DNA from: Peptacetobacter sp900550335
GTDB taxonomy: Bacteria; Bacillota; Clostridia; Peptostreptococcales; Peptostreptococcaceae
Reading direction: 5' to 3'
NCBI RefSeq assembly: GCF_047528295.1
Contig: NZ_CP180001.1
Coordinates: forward strand, 2,046,001-2,110,000
DNA length: 64,000 nucleotides
Shown here one piece after another: positions 25,171 through 32,891 of this stretch (position 1 is the stretch's first letter; each line of letters starts with the position of its first letter). Below the pieces are notes generated by a model, which worked only from the letters and a program-made list of their open reading frames with translations, ran no database searches and was not told the DNA's origin. A program made the translations under genes and the position numbers.

Positions 25171-25385
25171 TACTTTTCTCTCCTTCTAACTATCAGTTCT
25201 CTCTTATCTACTAGTTCTACGTCGTAACCATCTCCGCGTAACTTGTTTACCACATGTGCTACAAACTCATTTGAATAATCTAATCTACTATACTTTTTCA
25301 CGATTGGTTCGCCACTACACGTTATGATGTTTACGAGCATTTCACTTTCAATGTCTAAAACTTCTTTATTTATCATTTCTAACAT
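25170..25385 (-). CDS. Unknown small phage protein
   Basis: The frame opens at 25424, but the best start is ATG at 25385 (MLEMINKEVLDIESEML), six bases after AGAGG; this gives 71 residues and a 20-base overlap with the Rha gene end. The C-terminus (DVELVDKRELIVRRREK) is basic. Not recognised. Confidence 0.6.
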   Translation of the reverse strand: MLEMINKEVLDIESEMLVNIITCSGEPIVKKYSRLDYSNEFVAHVVNKLRGDGYDVELVDKRELIVRRREK

Positions 25386-26142
25386 CTTTTGCCTCTTTAA
25401 ACTTTTTAATAAAATACTCAACACCCTTTGGAGTTATTCTAGTTTGTTTATTCATGAATGTTAATCCTTCAACTTCATAAGTTTTTTCTGCAACTCTCAT
25501 AATTTTTAAATTTAAACTTCTTTGTGTTGGCACGTTGTCGCCATAACTTTTCTTTACATACTTCTTATCTCTTAACCACTGGAACAGTTTTATATATCCA
25601 AAGTTTATAAGGTTGTTTGAGTTAAGTATCTGAGATAACTCGTCAACTGATATATCACCTGGTTTACTTAAGAAGTAATCAGCAAATTCAGCTTTAGGTT
25701 TTAACTCTTCAACTTGTCCTTGTAGGTCTTGTATCTTGCTATTTGATATAAGTACCGCCCTGGATAATATCTCCATGTCTGATAACTCTTGTCTAGGTGG
25801 TTCGGCTCTAACCTTTAAAGCTTTTTCCATTTGCTCGAACCTTTCCATATATCGTGCTGTGAATATGTTACCTTTCGTTCCTGTAGTTTTATGAGCTAGA
25901 AACTCGCAACCTTTTTTAGTGATGTTGTAACATCTGTAGGATTTGTTATTTCCCTCTGTTTTATATGTTCCTTCTATCCAGTATTCCTGAGAACGCAATT
26001 TTGCGTTTTCAAAATCTTTGTTGATATTGTCTATTTTTCTCATTAAGTCTGTGTGTCTTGAACCTACCATTTCAGCAACTTCTAAAGATATAATGGTCTG
26101 TGTTGCTTCCATAGCTATCGGAGCTATATCCTCTCTAGTCAT
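25366..26142 (-). CDS. Phage regulatory protein, Rha family with antirepressor-type C-terminus
   Basis: About 258 residues from ATG at 26142, which follows GGAGGTGAGAAAG; the frame itself extends to 26157. The N-terminal Rha domain is clear: VAEMVGSRHTDLMRKIDNI, SQEYWIEGTYKTEGNNKSYRCYNITKKGCEFLAHKTTG, then the FTARYMERFEQME helix. The C-terminal part (KAEFADYFLSKPGDISVDELSQILN, FQWLRDKKYV, ITPKGVEYF) is of the KilAC/ORF6C antirepressor type. It probably acts in early gene control or in countering a repressor. Confidence 0.9.
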   Translation of the reverse strand: MTREDIAPIAMEATQTIISLEVAEMVGSRHTDLMRKIDNINKDFENAKLRSQEYWIEGTYKTEGNNKSYRCYNITKKGCEFLAHKTTGTKGNIFTARYMERFEQMEKALKVRAEPPRQELSDMEILSRAVLISNSKIQDLQGQVEELKPKAEFADYFLSKPGDISVDELSQILNSNNLINFGYIKLFQWLRDKKYVKKSYGDNVPTQRSLNLKIMRVAEKTYEVEGLTFMNKQTRITPKGVEYFIKKFKEAKDVRNDK

Positions 26143-26413
26143 CTTTCTCACCTCCATTTAAAAATTTCATAAATGATTCCTTGTCAATTAATATTTTTCC
26201 AGAGTCCCCATTGCTTCTTACGACTTTGTATTTTTTATTTAGGATTCCATCCTCTTTAATTTTTTTATAAATGTACTTATCTGATGTGTATCCGTAAATC
26301 TCTTGTAAGTCTTTTGGAGTTAAATACTCTGGTTTTTTATTTTCTTGCATCTCTCTGAACTTTACTTCGGCAAGTAAAACCTCAGTAGGCACATCTTTTA
26401 AAACGTCTGTCAA
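26135..26413 (-). CDS. Small phage DNA-binding/excisionase-like protein
   Basis: 92 residues with a TTG start (26411-26413) seven bases after AGGAGG. The middle (YLTPKDLQEIYGYTSDKYIYKKIKEDGILNKKYKVVRSNGDSGKILIDKESFMKFL) has the helix-turn-helix plus wing pattern of MerR/excisionase-like helix domains. It could be an excisionase or early regulator. It overlaps the Rha gene start. Confidence 0.65.
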   Translation of the reverse strand: MTDVLKDVPTEVLLAEVKFREMQENKKPEYLTPKDLQEIYGYTSDKYIYKKIKEDGILNKKYKVVRSNGDSGKILIDKESFMKFLNGGEKDD

Positions 26414-26415
26414 GT

Positions 26416-26502
26416 TTACTCCTCCTTTCTCATTTTCTTTTTTAACTCTTTAAGTTCTTCAACTGTTAAATTTGATAATTCGTGAAGTTCTAAAGTTGTC
26501 AT
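26416..26502 (-). CDS. 28-residue phage peptide, first gene of the early operon
   Basis: An ATG at 26502 follows GAGGTGAT; the frame reads MTTLELHELSNLTVEELKEL and ends KKKMRKEE three bases before the next TTG start, and its 3' end supplies that gene's ribosome site. Promoter 26545-26573 lies directly upstream. Probably real, possibly a leader peptide that couples translation. No family known. Confidence 0.6.
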   Translation of the reverse strand: MTTLELHELSNLTVEELKELKKKMRKEE

Positions 26503-26544
26503 TGTTTATCACCTCTTTGTCTACTGTGTTGCTTCCATGACTCT

Positions 26545-26573
26545 ATAATATTCTATTGAGTTGACAATGTCAA
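26545..26573 (-). promoter_or_regulatory. Early promoter with overlapping palindromic operator
   Basis: On the minus strand: TTGACA (26568-26573), 17 bp, TATTAT (26545-26550). The -35 box lies in a perfect palindrome TTGACA-A-TGTCAA (26561-26573), a likely binding site for the divergent XRE repressor (26672). This is the candidate lytic early promoter. Confidence 0.78.
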
Positions 26574-26671
26574 TGCTTTTTTTAAAATTTTATGCAACTT
26601 AGTAGCAAAAAATAGTAGTCAAAAGTGGTAAAAAGTGGTAAAATAAGATTATAGAAAGGTGGTGAAAACTA

Positions 26672-27064
26672 GTGAAATCAATAGGCGACAGAATTAAAGA
26701 AATCAGAAAAAATTTAGGTATAAATCAATCTGAATTTGCCAAAGGTTTAGGTTTATCGAGGCAGCAAGTAAGCTTTTTAGAAAAAGGGGAACGCTCCTTA
26801 ACTGAACGTACTCTAAATGATATTTCTCGTGAATACGGGGTTAATAAAGACTTCATTCTTACAGGTGAAGGAGATATATTCATAGACTTATCTAAAAGTG
26901 AAGAACTTATAAAGTTTGTAAACGGGTTATGTAAAAATGATCCAGAAAAAGCTGAGTTAATATTAGACGTATATTACATGTTTAACGAGCTTGACGAAAA
27001 AGAACAAAAGGTTATAAGAGATTTAATTGAAATTATGGTAGAAAAAAAGCACCCGATGGAATAA
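26672..27064 (+). CDS. XRE-family phage repressor, lysogeny copy
   Basis: 130 residues with a GTG start (26672-26674) after AAAGGTGGTG. XRE helix-turn-helix at residues ~5-43 (RIKEIRKNLGINQSEFAKGLGLSRQQVSFLEKGERSL), then EYGVNKDFILTGEGDIFI, and a C-terminal helical part LNELDEKEQKVIRDLIEIMVEKK. It is divergent from the early operon and thus the likely prophage master repressor. Its DNA-binding region resembles the island repressor at 8598, but the recognition helices differ (SRQQVSF against SQSQIGS). No peptidase domain, so induction is not by simple autocleavage. Confidence 0.9.
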   Translation: MKSIGDRIKEIRKNLGINQSEFAKGLGLSRQQVSFLEKGERSLTERTLNDISREYGVNKDFILTGEGDIFIDLSKSEELIKFVNGLCKNDPEKAELILDVYYMFNELDEKEQKVIRDLIEIMVEKKHPME

Positions 27065-27094
27065 GGGTCCAATCAGGTGCAGGGTTTATAGTAG

Positions 27095-27116
27095 AAGGTG
27101 GTTTACTTACCACCTT
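27095..27116. terminator. Hairpin between repressor and antisense small ORF
   Basis: Stem AAGGTGGT/ACCACCTT (27095-27102, 27109-27116). T runs are short on both sides, so termination is uncertain. It covers the last codons of the minus-strand small ORF. Confidence 0.45.
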
Positions 27117-27204
27117 TTGCTATACTTATTAGTAGTCTAAGTATTGCTACATTGTTTAGGTTTTTAACTGCATTTATCAATTCGTTTCTTAATTCTTCTA
27201 ACAT
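27103..27204 (-). CDS. 33-residue phage peptide convergent to the repressor
   Basis: ATG at 27204 preceded by AAAGGAG at nine bases. It reads MLEELRNELINAVKNLNNVA, continues hydrophobic and basic (ILRLLISIAKGGK), and could form one amphipathic helix. Not recognised. It is alone, convergent with the repressor gene, in an otherwise gene-free 280-bp gap. It could be a regulatory peptide or a small toxin-like protein; neither is shown. Confidence 0.55.
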   Translation of the reverse strand: MLEELRNELINAVKNLNNVAILRLLISIAKGGK

Positions 27205-27313
27205 AGTAAGATACTCCTTTCTTTTAGGTTTATCTTTAATATATGTATCAGTGATTTAAGTATTTCACTTTTTTAGAAAAATTTTAAATATTTTATATTT
27301 GTATTATAACATA

Positions 27314-27325
27314 GAACGTGTGTTC
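27314..27325 (+). promoter_or_regulatory. LexA (SOS) box upstream of the DUF4041 gene
   Basis: GAAC-GTGT-GTTC matches the Firmicute LexA consensus GAACNNNNGTTC exactly and lies 34 bases before the start codon, over the expected transcription start (a TATTATAAC-type -10 lies just upstream, about 27302-27310). Confidence 0.75.
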
Positions 27326-27358
27326 GTTCAATAATTAAAAAGTTTGGAGGAAAAAAAT

Positions 27359-28903
27359 ATGAAAAAATCACAATTCAAGCCACCTTGGTGGCAATCAAAC
27401 ACTTTTATTTACATTCTAATGTTCTTAGGTTTTGCTTGGTTCTCAGGTGGGATTTATACAGAAGGTGGAGATGGTATTGCAAGTTTTGGAGCATTTTTAA
27501 TTATGGTTGTAATACCTATCATAATGTACAAACGACACAAATTTATATCTAATATTTTGAGTAGTGATGATGTTTTACTGTTAGAACGCAAAAATACAGA
27601 TTTAAAAAATGAGTTAAAATCTTTAGAAGAAAGTATTAAAACTAAGCAAAAAGAATTATCAGATTTAGAAGAGTCTAACAAGACTATAACTGAAGAACTT
27701 TCTAAGTTTGAAGATAAAAAGCAAGAATATCATAGGTTTGAAAGTAACGTAAACGTGATAATGGACAATATTGAAAAATCTAACTGTGAACTTGAAAAAC
27801 TTAAACTAAAAAAAGAACAGATACAGTCTGAAATAGACAGCTTAAAAGAAGCGAAAGATAGTTTAATTGATTTTGAAGAAGAATCTGAAATGCAATCTTA
27901 TGGACTTTTCAAAAATCTTCATAGAAACCTAAGCAACTCTGAACAGTACAGACAAGAACTGCTAAAACTACAAGATAAACAGAGGGAATTAGTGAAAAAT
28001 GAATCGTGTTTTAAATATGATAAAAAATTTGCAGTAGACGGAAGTATTAAAAAAGGTCAAGTTACTATGAAAAAATATATGAAAGCTGCTATTAAAATGT
28101 TTAATCTTGAGTGTGAAAATGCTGTAAATAATCTAACCATATCAACTGTAGAACGGAAGGAAAAAAGAATTAGAAAATCTTTTAAGGACGTAAACGCTTT
28201 ATATCCACTTGAAATAACTCAAGACTATTTAACTTCTAAAATTGATGAACTGTACTTAGTATTAGATTACCAGCTAAAGAAGCAAGAAGAAAAAGAAGAA
28301 CAGAGAGAAATTAAAGAACGTATGCGTGAAGAAGCTAAAGTTCAGAAAGAAATTGAAAATGAAAAGAAAAAGTTACTTAAGGAAAAAGCACACTTCTTAA
28401 CTGAAATTGAAAGACTTCAAAAGAACATGCCAACTGATGAACAAGAAAAAATCAACTGGCAGCTAGAGTTAGAATCTCTTAAAGAAAAACTTGAAGAGTT
28501 AAACATTGATGAAACTAATATACTTAACAGAGAACAAAATACTAGGGCAGGTTATGTATATATAATATCTAACATAGGTTCATTTGGCGAAAACATCTAT
28601 AAAATTGGTATGACTAGAAGATTAGATCCTCAAGATAGAATAAATGAATTATCTAGTGCTTCTGTACCATTTAGATTTGATGTTCATGCAACTATTTTTA
28701 GTGAAGATGCTCCTTCACTTGAAAGTGCTTTACATAAAGCTTTTGAAGATAGAAGAATTAATAAAGTGAATCCGAGAAAAGAGTTCTTCAATGTCTCACT
28801 TGAAGAGATAAAGGAAGTTGTTGAAAATAATTTCAGTAGTACAGTTGAATATACTAAATATGCTGAAGCGGTAGAATATAGACAATCTTTAGCTTTATCA
28901 TAG
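27359..28903 (+). CDS. DUF4041 protein with C-terminal T5orf172 (GIY-YIG) nuclease domain
   Basis: 514 residues from ATG 27359, which follows GGAGG (a TTG 15 bases earlier is in frame but less likely). Two N-terminal membrane segments (~residues 15-33 and 39-60) precede a coiled coil (65-170), a DUF4041-like part (SYGLFKNLHRNLSNSEQYRQEL) and more coiled coil. The C-terminus is GIY-YIG-like: AGYVYIISN, IYKIGMTRR, DPQDRINELSSASVPF, ESALHKAF. The protein is probably a membrane-tethered nuclease, an accessory gene carried by the prophage. A LexA-type box ahead suggests SOS induction. Its job, whether defence or host interference, is unknown. Confidence 0.82.
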   Translation: MKKSQFKPPWWQSNTFIYILMFLGFAWFSGGIYTEGGDGIASFGAFLIMVVIPIIMYKRHKFISNILSSDDVLLLERKNTDLKNELKSLEESIKTKQKELSDLEESNKTITEELSKFEDKKQEYHRFESNVNVIMDNIEKSNCELEKLKLKKEQIQSEIDSLKEAKDSLIDFEEESEMQSYGLFKNLHRNLSNSEQYRQELLKLQDKQRELVKNESCFKYDKKFAVDGSIKKGQVTMKKYMKAAIKMFNLECENAVNNLTISTVERKEKRIRKSFKDVNALYPLEITQDYLTSKIDELYLVLDYQLKKQEEKEEQREIKERMREEAKVQKEIENEKKKLLKEKAHFLTEIERLQKNMPTDEQEKINWQLELESLKEKLEELNIDETNILNREQNTRAGYVYIISNIGSFGENIYKIGMTRRLDPQDRINELSSASVPFRFDVHATIFSEDAPSLESALHKAFEDRRINKVNPRKEFFNVSLEEIKEVVENNFSSTVEYTKYAEAVEYRQSLALS

Positions 28904-28910
28904 GTTTTAT

Positions 28911-28930
28911 GAGGGCTTTTTAAAGCCCTC
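28911..28930 (+). terminator. Terminator-like hairpin after the DUF4041 gene
   Basis: Perfect stem GAGGGCTTT/AAAGCCCTC with a two-base loop. The following sequence is TAATTAAAAA, not a T run, so strength is moderate. Confidence 0.6.
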
Positions 28931-28939
28931 TAATTAAAA

Positions 28940-29229
28940 ATTGGCCTAAGTGGTCTAATGATATGGTACAGACTTTTTACTTTGTACCACTTCAAGCCAA
29001 TCACGAACCTATTGCAATTACTAGCTTTTAGGGGTGTGGTGGCTCAATTGGTACAATTGGTACAAAGTTTTTGCAAAAAACTTATCTATATATGTGTATA
29101 TACTCCCTCGCGCGCGTATATATAAATATAACTTCTAAATATTTAATGATTTTCTTGTACCAATTGTACCACTATAGCTGTATATATTGGTATTACTAGC
29201 TTAGAGGGTGGCTCAAAGGGTGGTACAAG
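28940..29229. repeat. Non-coding repeat region, copy 2 (upstream of the recombinase gene)
   Basis: Same elements as at 7190-7640: TTGGCCTAAG and GTGGTCTAA motifs (28940-28958), the CCTATTGCAATTACTAGCTT unit (29007-29027), an inverted pair TGGTACAATTGGTACAA (29049-29065) and TTGTACCAATTGTACCA (29155-29171), a central TCGCGCGCG (29108-29116) and a tail nearly identical to 7529-7572 (29186-29228). No gene fits. The tail ends 45 bases before the recombinase start, so this region must contain that gene's promoter and control sites. Confidence 0.85.
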
Positions 29230-29273
29230 AAGTGGCCTAACCAAAGTTTGTACCAGGTAAGGAGGAATAAAAT

Positions 29274-30647
29274 ATGAAAATAGGAATTTACACAAGGGTA
29301 TCAACGGAAGAACAAGCTGTTCATGGCGTGTCTTTAATAGCACAAGAGAACGCACTTATAGAATATGCTAAAAATCAAAATTATAAGGTTGTAGACGTTT
29401 ACAGTGATGAGGGTTTATCTGCTACTACCTTAGACCGTCCAGGACTTCAGAGACTCTTAGAGGACGTCAGACAAGGTCGTATAGACTTAATACTTATCAC
29501 TAAGTTAGATAGGTTGTCACGTGGAGTTGCTAACTACTATAAAATTGCTGATGTGCTAGAGTCTAATAACTGTGGTTGGAAGACAATACTTGAGGACTAT
29601 GACTCAACAACTGCTAGTGGTAGACTACATATCAACATTATGCTTAGTGTCGCTGAGAATGAAGCAGCAGTAACTAAAGAACGTATCAACTTTGTATTTA
29701 AAGACAAGTTATCTAAAGGTGAAGTAATTTCAGGTCAAAAGATGTTTGGGTATAAGATTGAGAATAAAAGATATACAATAGATCCCTATGAAGCTGAAAT
29801 AGTTAAGTTTATATTCGACGATTTCTTAATTACCTCAAGTAAGGGAAAAACTTTAAAACATGTTCAAGATAAATTTGATATAGATATGAGTTTTTGGACG
29901 ATAAGTAATATTCTAAAAAGAAAACTGTATATAGGTATATATGTTAGCAAGGGTAAAGAATATCCAAACTTCGCAACTAGTATAATATCTGAAGACGTGT
30001 ACTATAAAACTCAATCACTGTTGGAAGCTAATACTAAATTCGCTAAAGACCCTAATAAAATCTTTTTGTTTTCTAAACTTATCAAATGTTCAAAGTTTAA
30101 AAGAAACCTAACACATACCACTATGAATACTAAATATGGTACGTATTCATACATTAAGTGCAATTCTGTATGCCCTTATTATAAAAATGGGGAATGTGAA
30201 AAAAGACTTCCAGGTATGAGAGTTGATAAGCTAGAAAAAGATTTAGTAGATTTATTAGTTAGCCAGCTTACAAAAGAATATAAACTAGAAAACCACATCA
30301 AAACTAATAACTATGCTAATGCTAGTTATGAGAAAAAAGTTAGAAAAATAAAAAGAAAAATGAGTAAATTAGAAGATATGTATCTAGACGATTTAATAAG
30401 CAAGGATAAATATAAAAAACAATATAACGATTGCAAGTCTGAACTTGAATACTACAACACTTTGATAGCCGAAAATAATAAAACTAGATTCGCTTCAATA
30501 GACCAAGATTTTGTGGAGTTTATAAATACATCTGATTTTAAAACTCTTTACTATTCATTAGATAATTCTAAAAAACATACCTTTTGGGCATCTATTGTTG
30601 AGTATATAGAAGTTTCAGAAACAAGCTATAATCTCATTTTCAAGTAG
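29274..30647 (+). CDS. int: Large serine recombinase (phage integrase)
   Basis: 457 residues. The catalytic domain begins MKIGIYTRVSTEEQ (Ser10), with ITKLDRLSRG (~77-86) and the ERINFVFKDKLSKG helix region; a recombinase domain follows, then a zinc-ribbon part with unusual Cys spacing (LIKCSKFKRN and IKCNSVCPYYKNGEC) and a coiled coil (~355-410). Large serine recombinases integrate phage DNA at a short core and excise only with a directionality factor. Ribosome site GGAGG. The stop codon TAG (30645-30647) directly adjoins the truncated yedE-like frame, so the att site is here. Confidence 0.95.
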   Translation: MKIGIYTRVSTEEQAVHGVSLIAQENALIEYAKNQNYKVVDVYSDEGLSATTLDRPGLQRLLEDVRQGRIDLILITKLDRLSRGVANYYKIADVLESNNCGWKTILEDYDSTTASGRLHINIMLSVAENEAAVTKERINFVFKDKLSKGEVISGQKMFGYKIENKRYTIDPYEAEIVKFIFDDFLITSSKGKTLKHVQDKFDIDMSFWTISNILKRKLYIGIYVSKGKEYPNFATSIISEDVYYKTQSLLEANTKFAKDPNKIFLFSKLIKCSKFKRNLTHTTMNTKYGTYSYIKCNSVCPYYKNGECEKRLPGMRVDKLEKDLVDLLVSQLTKEYKLENHIKTNNYANASYEKKVRKIKRKMSKLEDMYLDDLISKDKYKKQYNDCKSELEYYNTLIAENNKTRFASIDQDFVEFINTSDFKTLYYSLDNSKKHTFWASIVEYIEVSETSYNLIFK

Positions 30648-30806
30648 TTGTATTATTTTTGGTTATCACCAGAAGGACCTACTCCAAACGGAATGATAGC
30701 TATAGGAATATGTGTAGTTGTTCTTCTTATAATATCTTACTTTGGATGTAAAGCTGCTAATGAAAAAAAGGCTGCTCCAAAAACAAATGTTAAAGTAGAA
30801 GCTTAA
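30648..30806 (+). pseudogene. yedE: C-terminal fragment of a yedE-like selenium-metabolism membrane protein gene
   Basis: About 52 codons with no start, in the same frame as the recombinase but after its stop. It encodes SPEGPTPNGMIAIG followed by a membrane helix (ICVVVLLIISYF) and a Lys-rich tail to TAA at 30804-30806. YedE/YeeE-type carriers end with the same S-x-GPTPNG motif and a last helix, and yedF follows directly, as in selenium-use operons. The prophage has separated this tail from the rest of the gene, which should lie beyond its left end. Excision would restore the gene. Confidence 0.75.
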
Positions 30807-30885
30807 TAAAATAGTTTTAATTTTTCGGAATAGATATAAACTATATAATATAGCTCTAAATTTTTTATAAAGGAGATGTTTTGTA

Positions 30886-31092
30886 ATGAGAATAGATGCT
30901 AGAGGCTTATCTTGCCCACAGCCAGTTTTAATGACTAAAAAAGGTGTTGCTGAAAGTCCAAATGGTGTTGAAGTATTAGTAGACAACATGACTGCTTGCA
31001 ACAACGTAAAAAAATTCTTAAAAAATGCAGGCTTCAACGTTACAGTTGAAGAAGTAGGAGATGAAGAGTTCTTAATCTCTTCTTCAAAATAG
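30886..31092 (+). CDS. yedF: TusA-like sulfur/selenium carrier, YedF type
   Basis: 68 residues: the SirA/TusA fold with DARGLSCPQPVLMTKKG (Cys11 in the CPxP motif), VLVDNMTACNNVKKFLKNAGF and a final FLISSSK. In selenium-utilising Clostridia this protein lies with yedE and DUF3343 and is thought to carry selenium or sulfur on the Cys. Ribosome site AAAGGAGATG. It normally forms one operon with yedE; here that link is cut by the prophage unless a promoter in 30807-30870 serves it. Confidence 0.88.
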   Translation: MRIDARGLSCPQPVLMTKKGVAESPNGVEVLVDNMTACNNVKKFLKNAGFNVTVEEVGDEEFLISSSK

Positions 31093-31093
31093 T

Positions 31094-31330
31094 ATGACTT
31101 ATTTTTCAACATTTTTCACTCACTCTGGAGCTATAAAATTCTCTAAACTTTGTATAGATAAGGGGATACCTTGTGATTCAGGTCCAGTTCCTAGAAAGTT
31201 AAGTTCTAACTGTGGAATAGGTGTTAAATTTGAATACGATGGACCACATGAAGATTTATACACAGATGATATGGAAAGAGTGTACACTCTTGAAAATAAT
31301 GTCTATACTTTAATAGCAGATTATGACTAA
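31094..31330 (+). CDS. DUF3343 putative Se/S carrier protein
   Basis: 78 residues: FFTHSGAIKFSKLCIDKGIPCDSGPVPRKLSSNCGIGVKFEY has the family pattern (THxAxxxE/K, then PRxLSSxCG with the conserved Cys). The companion of YedF in selenium clusters. It starts one base after the yedF stop, so the two are translationally coupled. Confidence 0.88.
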   Translation: MTYFSTFFTHSGAIKFSKLCIDKGIPCDSGPVPRKLSSNCGIGVKFEYDGPHEDLYTDDMERVYTLENNVYTLIADYD

Positions 31331-31336
31331 AAATTT

Positions 31337-31366
31337 AGCCCTTAGCTTTTAAGCTGAGGGCTTTTT
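31337..31366 (+). terminator. Intrinsic terminator after the yedF-DUF3343 operon
   Basis: Stem AGCCCTTAGCTT/AAGCTGAGGGCT (31337-31348, 31351-31362) followed by TTTT. Confidence 0.88.
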
Positions 31367-31426
31367 GTATGTAGAAAATTAGGTTTTACTGTGTAATTCC
31401 TTTTTAATATTTAAAATTCACATTTT

Positions 31427-31461
31427 AAAAAAGCTCCTAGATCTTTTCTAAGAGCTTTTTA
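31427..31461. terminator. Bidirectional terminator after the AI-2E permease gene
   Basis: Arms AAAAAGCTCCTAG and CTAAGAGCTTTTT around TCTTTT-type loop (31428-31440, 31448-31460); T runs exist in both directions. It ends the minus-strand permease gene at 31481. Confidence 0.75.
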
Positions 31462-31480
31462 TTATGATTTGACTAATTAC

Positions 31481-32644
31481 TTAATTCATATAATCGTCTG
31501 TATTTACAGGTAATCCCTTTTTATCCAATCTTTCTTCTGTTACATCTTTTATTATTGAGTAGATAAATGCAAATAGTGGAACTCCAAGTAACATTCCAAC
31601 TAATCCTAAGAATTTACCTGCTATAAGCAGTGCAAATAGTATCCAGAATGCAGATACACCTATTGAATCTCCAAGTATCTTTGGACCTATTACATTTCCA
31701 TCAAGCTGCTGTATTATAAGTATTATTATAAGTAACCAAAACGCCTTTATAGGACTTACAAACCGGACAAGTATAACTGATGGTATTGCTCCAAAGAACG
31801 GACCAAAGAATGGTATTACGTTTGTTACACCTACTATCACCGTTACAAGTAATGTATAAGGCATCTTGAATATAGTCAAAACTACAAATGTTATTATCGC
31901 TATTATAAATGAGTCTAATATCTTTCCACCTAAGAACTTACCAAATATTTTATTTGCTCTGTGAGTTAACTCTAATATTTTATAAGAATGTTCTCTATTA
32001 AAAACTGCATAAGTTATCTTTTTTGATATAGCAAAGAATTTTTCTTTATCTTTTAGTAGGTATATAGAAACAATTACTCCTAAAACTATATTCCATAAAC
32101 TAGAAATAACAACCATTATTGTATTACCTATTACAGGTATTACATCTGTCATAAAGTTCATTATAAAGTCTGTTAGTTCTTTCCACTTAGATTCTAGTAT
32201 TTCCATACTAGCTGGAGTAAGATTAAACTCCTCTATTAACTTATTTATCATTATTGTAGCATTATTTACATAATTAGGAATATCGTTAAATAATCCTATT
32301 ATACTTTCTAAAAGTTCTGGCCACACAAAATGTATAAATAGATAACATAATGTTCCAGCCACAAGATAAGTTAATAGCATTGATATTGCTCTTACTTTAG
32401 AAGGGCTTTTCCCTTTCATTTTTTCAGATATAATTCTATTTTCGATAAATTTCAAGATAAAATTCAGTAGATAAGCTATTGCAAAACCTATTATAAATGG
32501 ATATAAAATAGCTATAAAATCACTGATTTTATTTGAGAATAATTTTACTTGAGAACTTATCAAGTAAAATACTATACTGCAGGCAATCACTATAAATGAA
32601 TACACCGCGACCGTCGTATATTTTCTATTCCAGTCTATTTTCAT
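31481..32644 (-). CDS. AI-2E family (TqsA/YdbI-like) membrane permease
   Basis: 387 residues with eight membrane segments in the family order: pairs near residues 10-30 and 38-62, 85-107, then after the soluble loop 170-200, 235-262, 268-300, 305-330 and 335-370. Motifs GVTNVIPFFGPFFGAIPSVILV and QQLDGNVIGPKILGDSIGVS are the family signature. Substrates differ between members: signal export, or sodium/lithium-proton exchange. It stands alone between two terminators. Confidence 0.9.
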   Translation of the reverse strand: MKIDWNRKYTTVAVYSFIVIACSIVFYLISSQVKLFSNKISDFIAILYPFIIGFAIAYLLNFILKFIENRIISEKMKGKSPSKVRAISMLLTYLVAGTLCYLFIHFVWPELLESIIGLFNDIPNYVNNATIMINKLIEEFNLTPASMEILESKWKELTDFIMNFMTDVIPVIGNTIMVVISSLWNIVLGVIVSIYLLKDKEKFFAISKKITYAVFNREHSYKILELTHRANKIFGKFLGGKILDSFIIAIITFVVLTIFKMPYTLLVTVIVGVTNVIPFFGPFFGAIPSVILVRFVSPIKAFWLLIIILIIQQLDGNVIGPKILGDSIGVSAFWILFALLIAGKFLGLVGMLLGVPLFAFIYSIIKDVTEERLDKKGLPVNTDDYMN

Positions 32645-32740
32645 ATTTCCCCTCCTCTTCTCAATAACTAGATTCTATCATAAAAACAGACTTTTTTTAA
32701 CCTACTCATTACATTGTTAAAAAAATTTTACATTTAAAAA

Positions 32741-32786
32741 AACGCCATAAGTAAATTATACTACATCTACTTATAGCGTTTTATAT
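32741..32786 (-). terminator. Terminator after the ABC exporter operon
   Basis: Stem AACGCCATAAGTA/TACTTATAGCGTT (32741-32753, 32768-32780). On the minus strand seven T follow. Confidence 0.82.
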
Positions 32787-32891
32787 TTTTTAGCTATATT
32801 TAGTTTTATTTTATAAATATTTAGCTTATTTTTTTATCTATCTCAACCAATTTAACTATATCTAAATCTTTAATTATTCATTAAAGCAAAA

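Larger units (their letters stand above)
1..30647. mobile_element. Prophage (right-hand part; left end outside window)
   Basis: A nearly continuous phage gene set: head genes 1-6148, a late-type regulator at 6426, an island of mostly plus-strand genes (7696-11115), a replication operon (11110-26502, minus strand), a lysogeny region (26672-28903) and a large serine recombinase (29274-30647). Tail, lysis and the left attachment site are not in the window, so the element is longer than 30 kb. The recombinase stop codon lies directly before a truncated yedE-like coding sequence, which marks the right junction. The exact crossover bases cannot be set without the left end or an uninterrupted relative. 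Confidence 0.95.

Noticed and set aside
30666..31112. Minus-strand 148-codon frame across yedF
   Set aside because: Antisense shadow of the yedE tail and yedF; no ribosome site.
31427..31461. Possible attachment-site repeat of the prophage
   Set aside because: It is a plain bidirectional terminator beyond the yedF operon and lies well outside the prophage junction.
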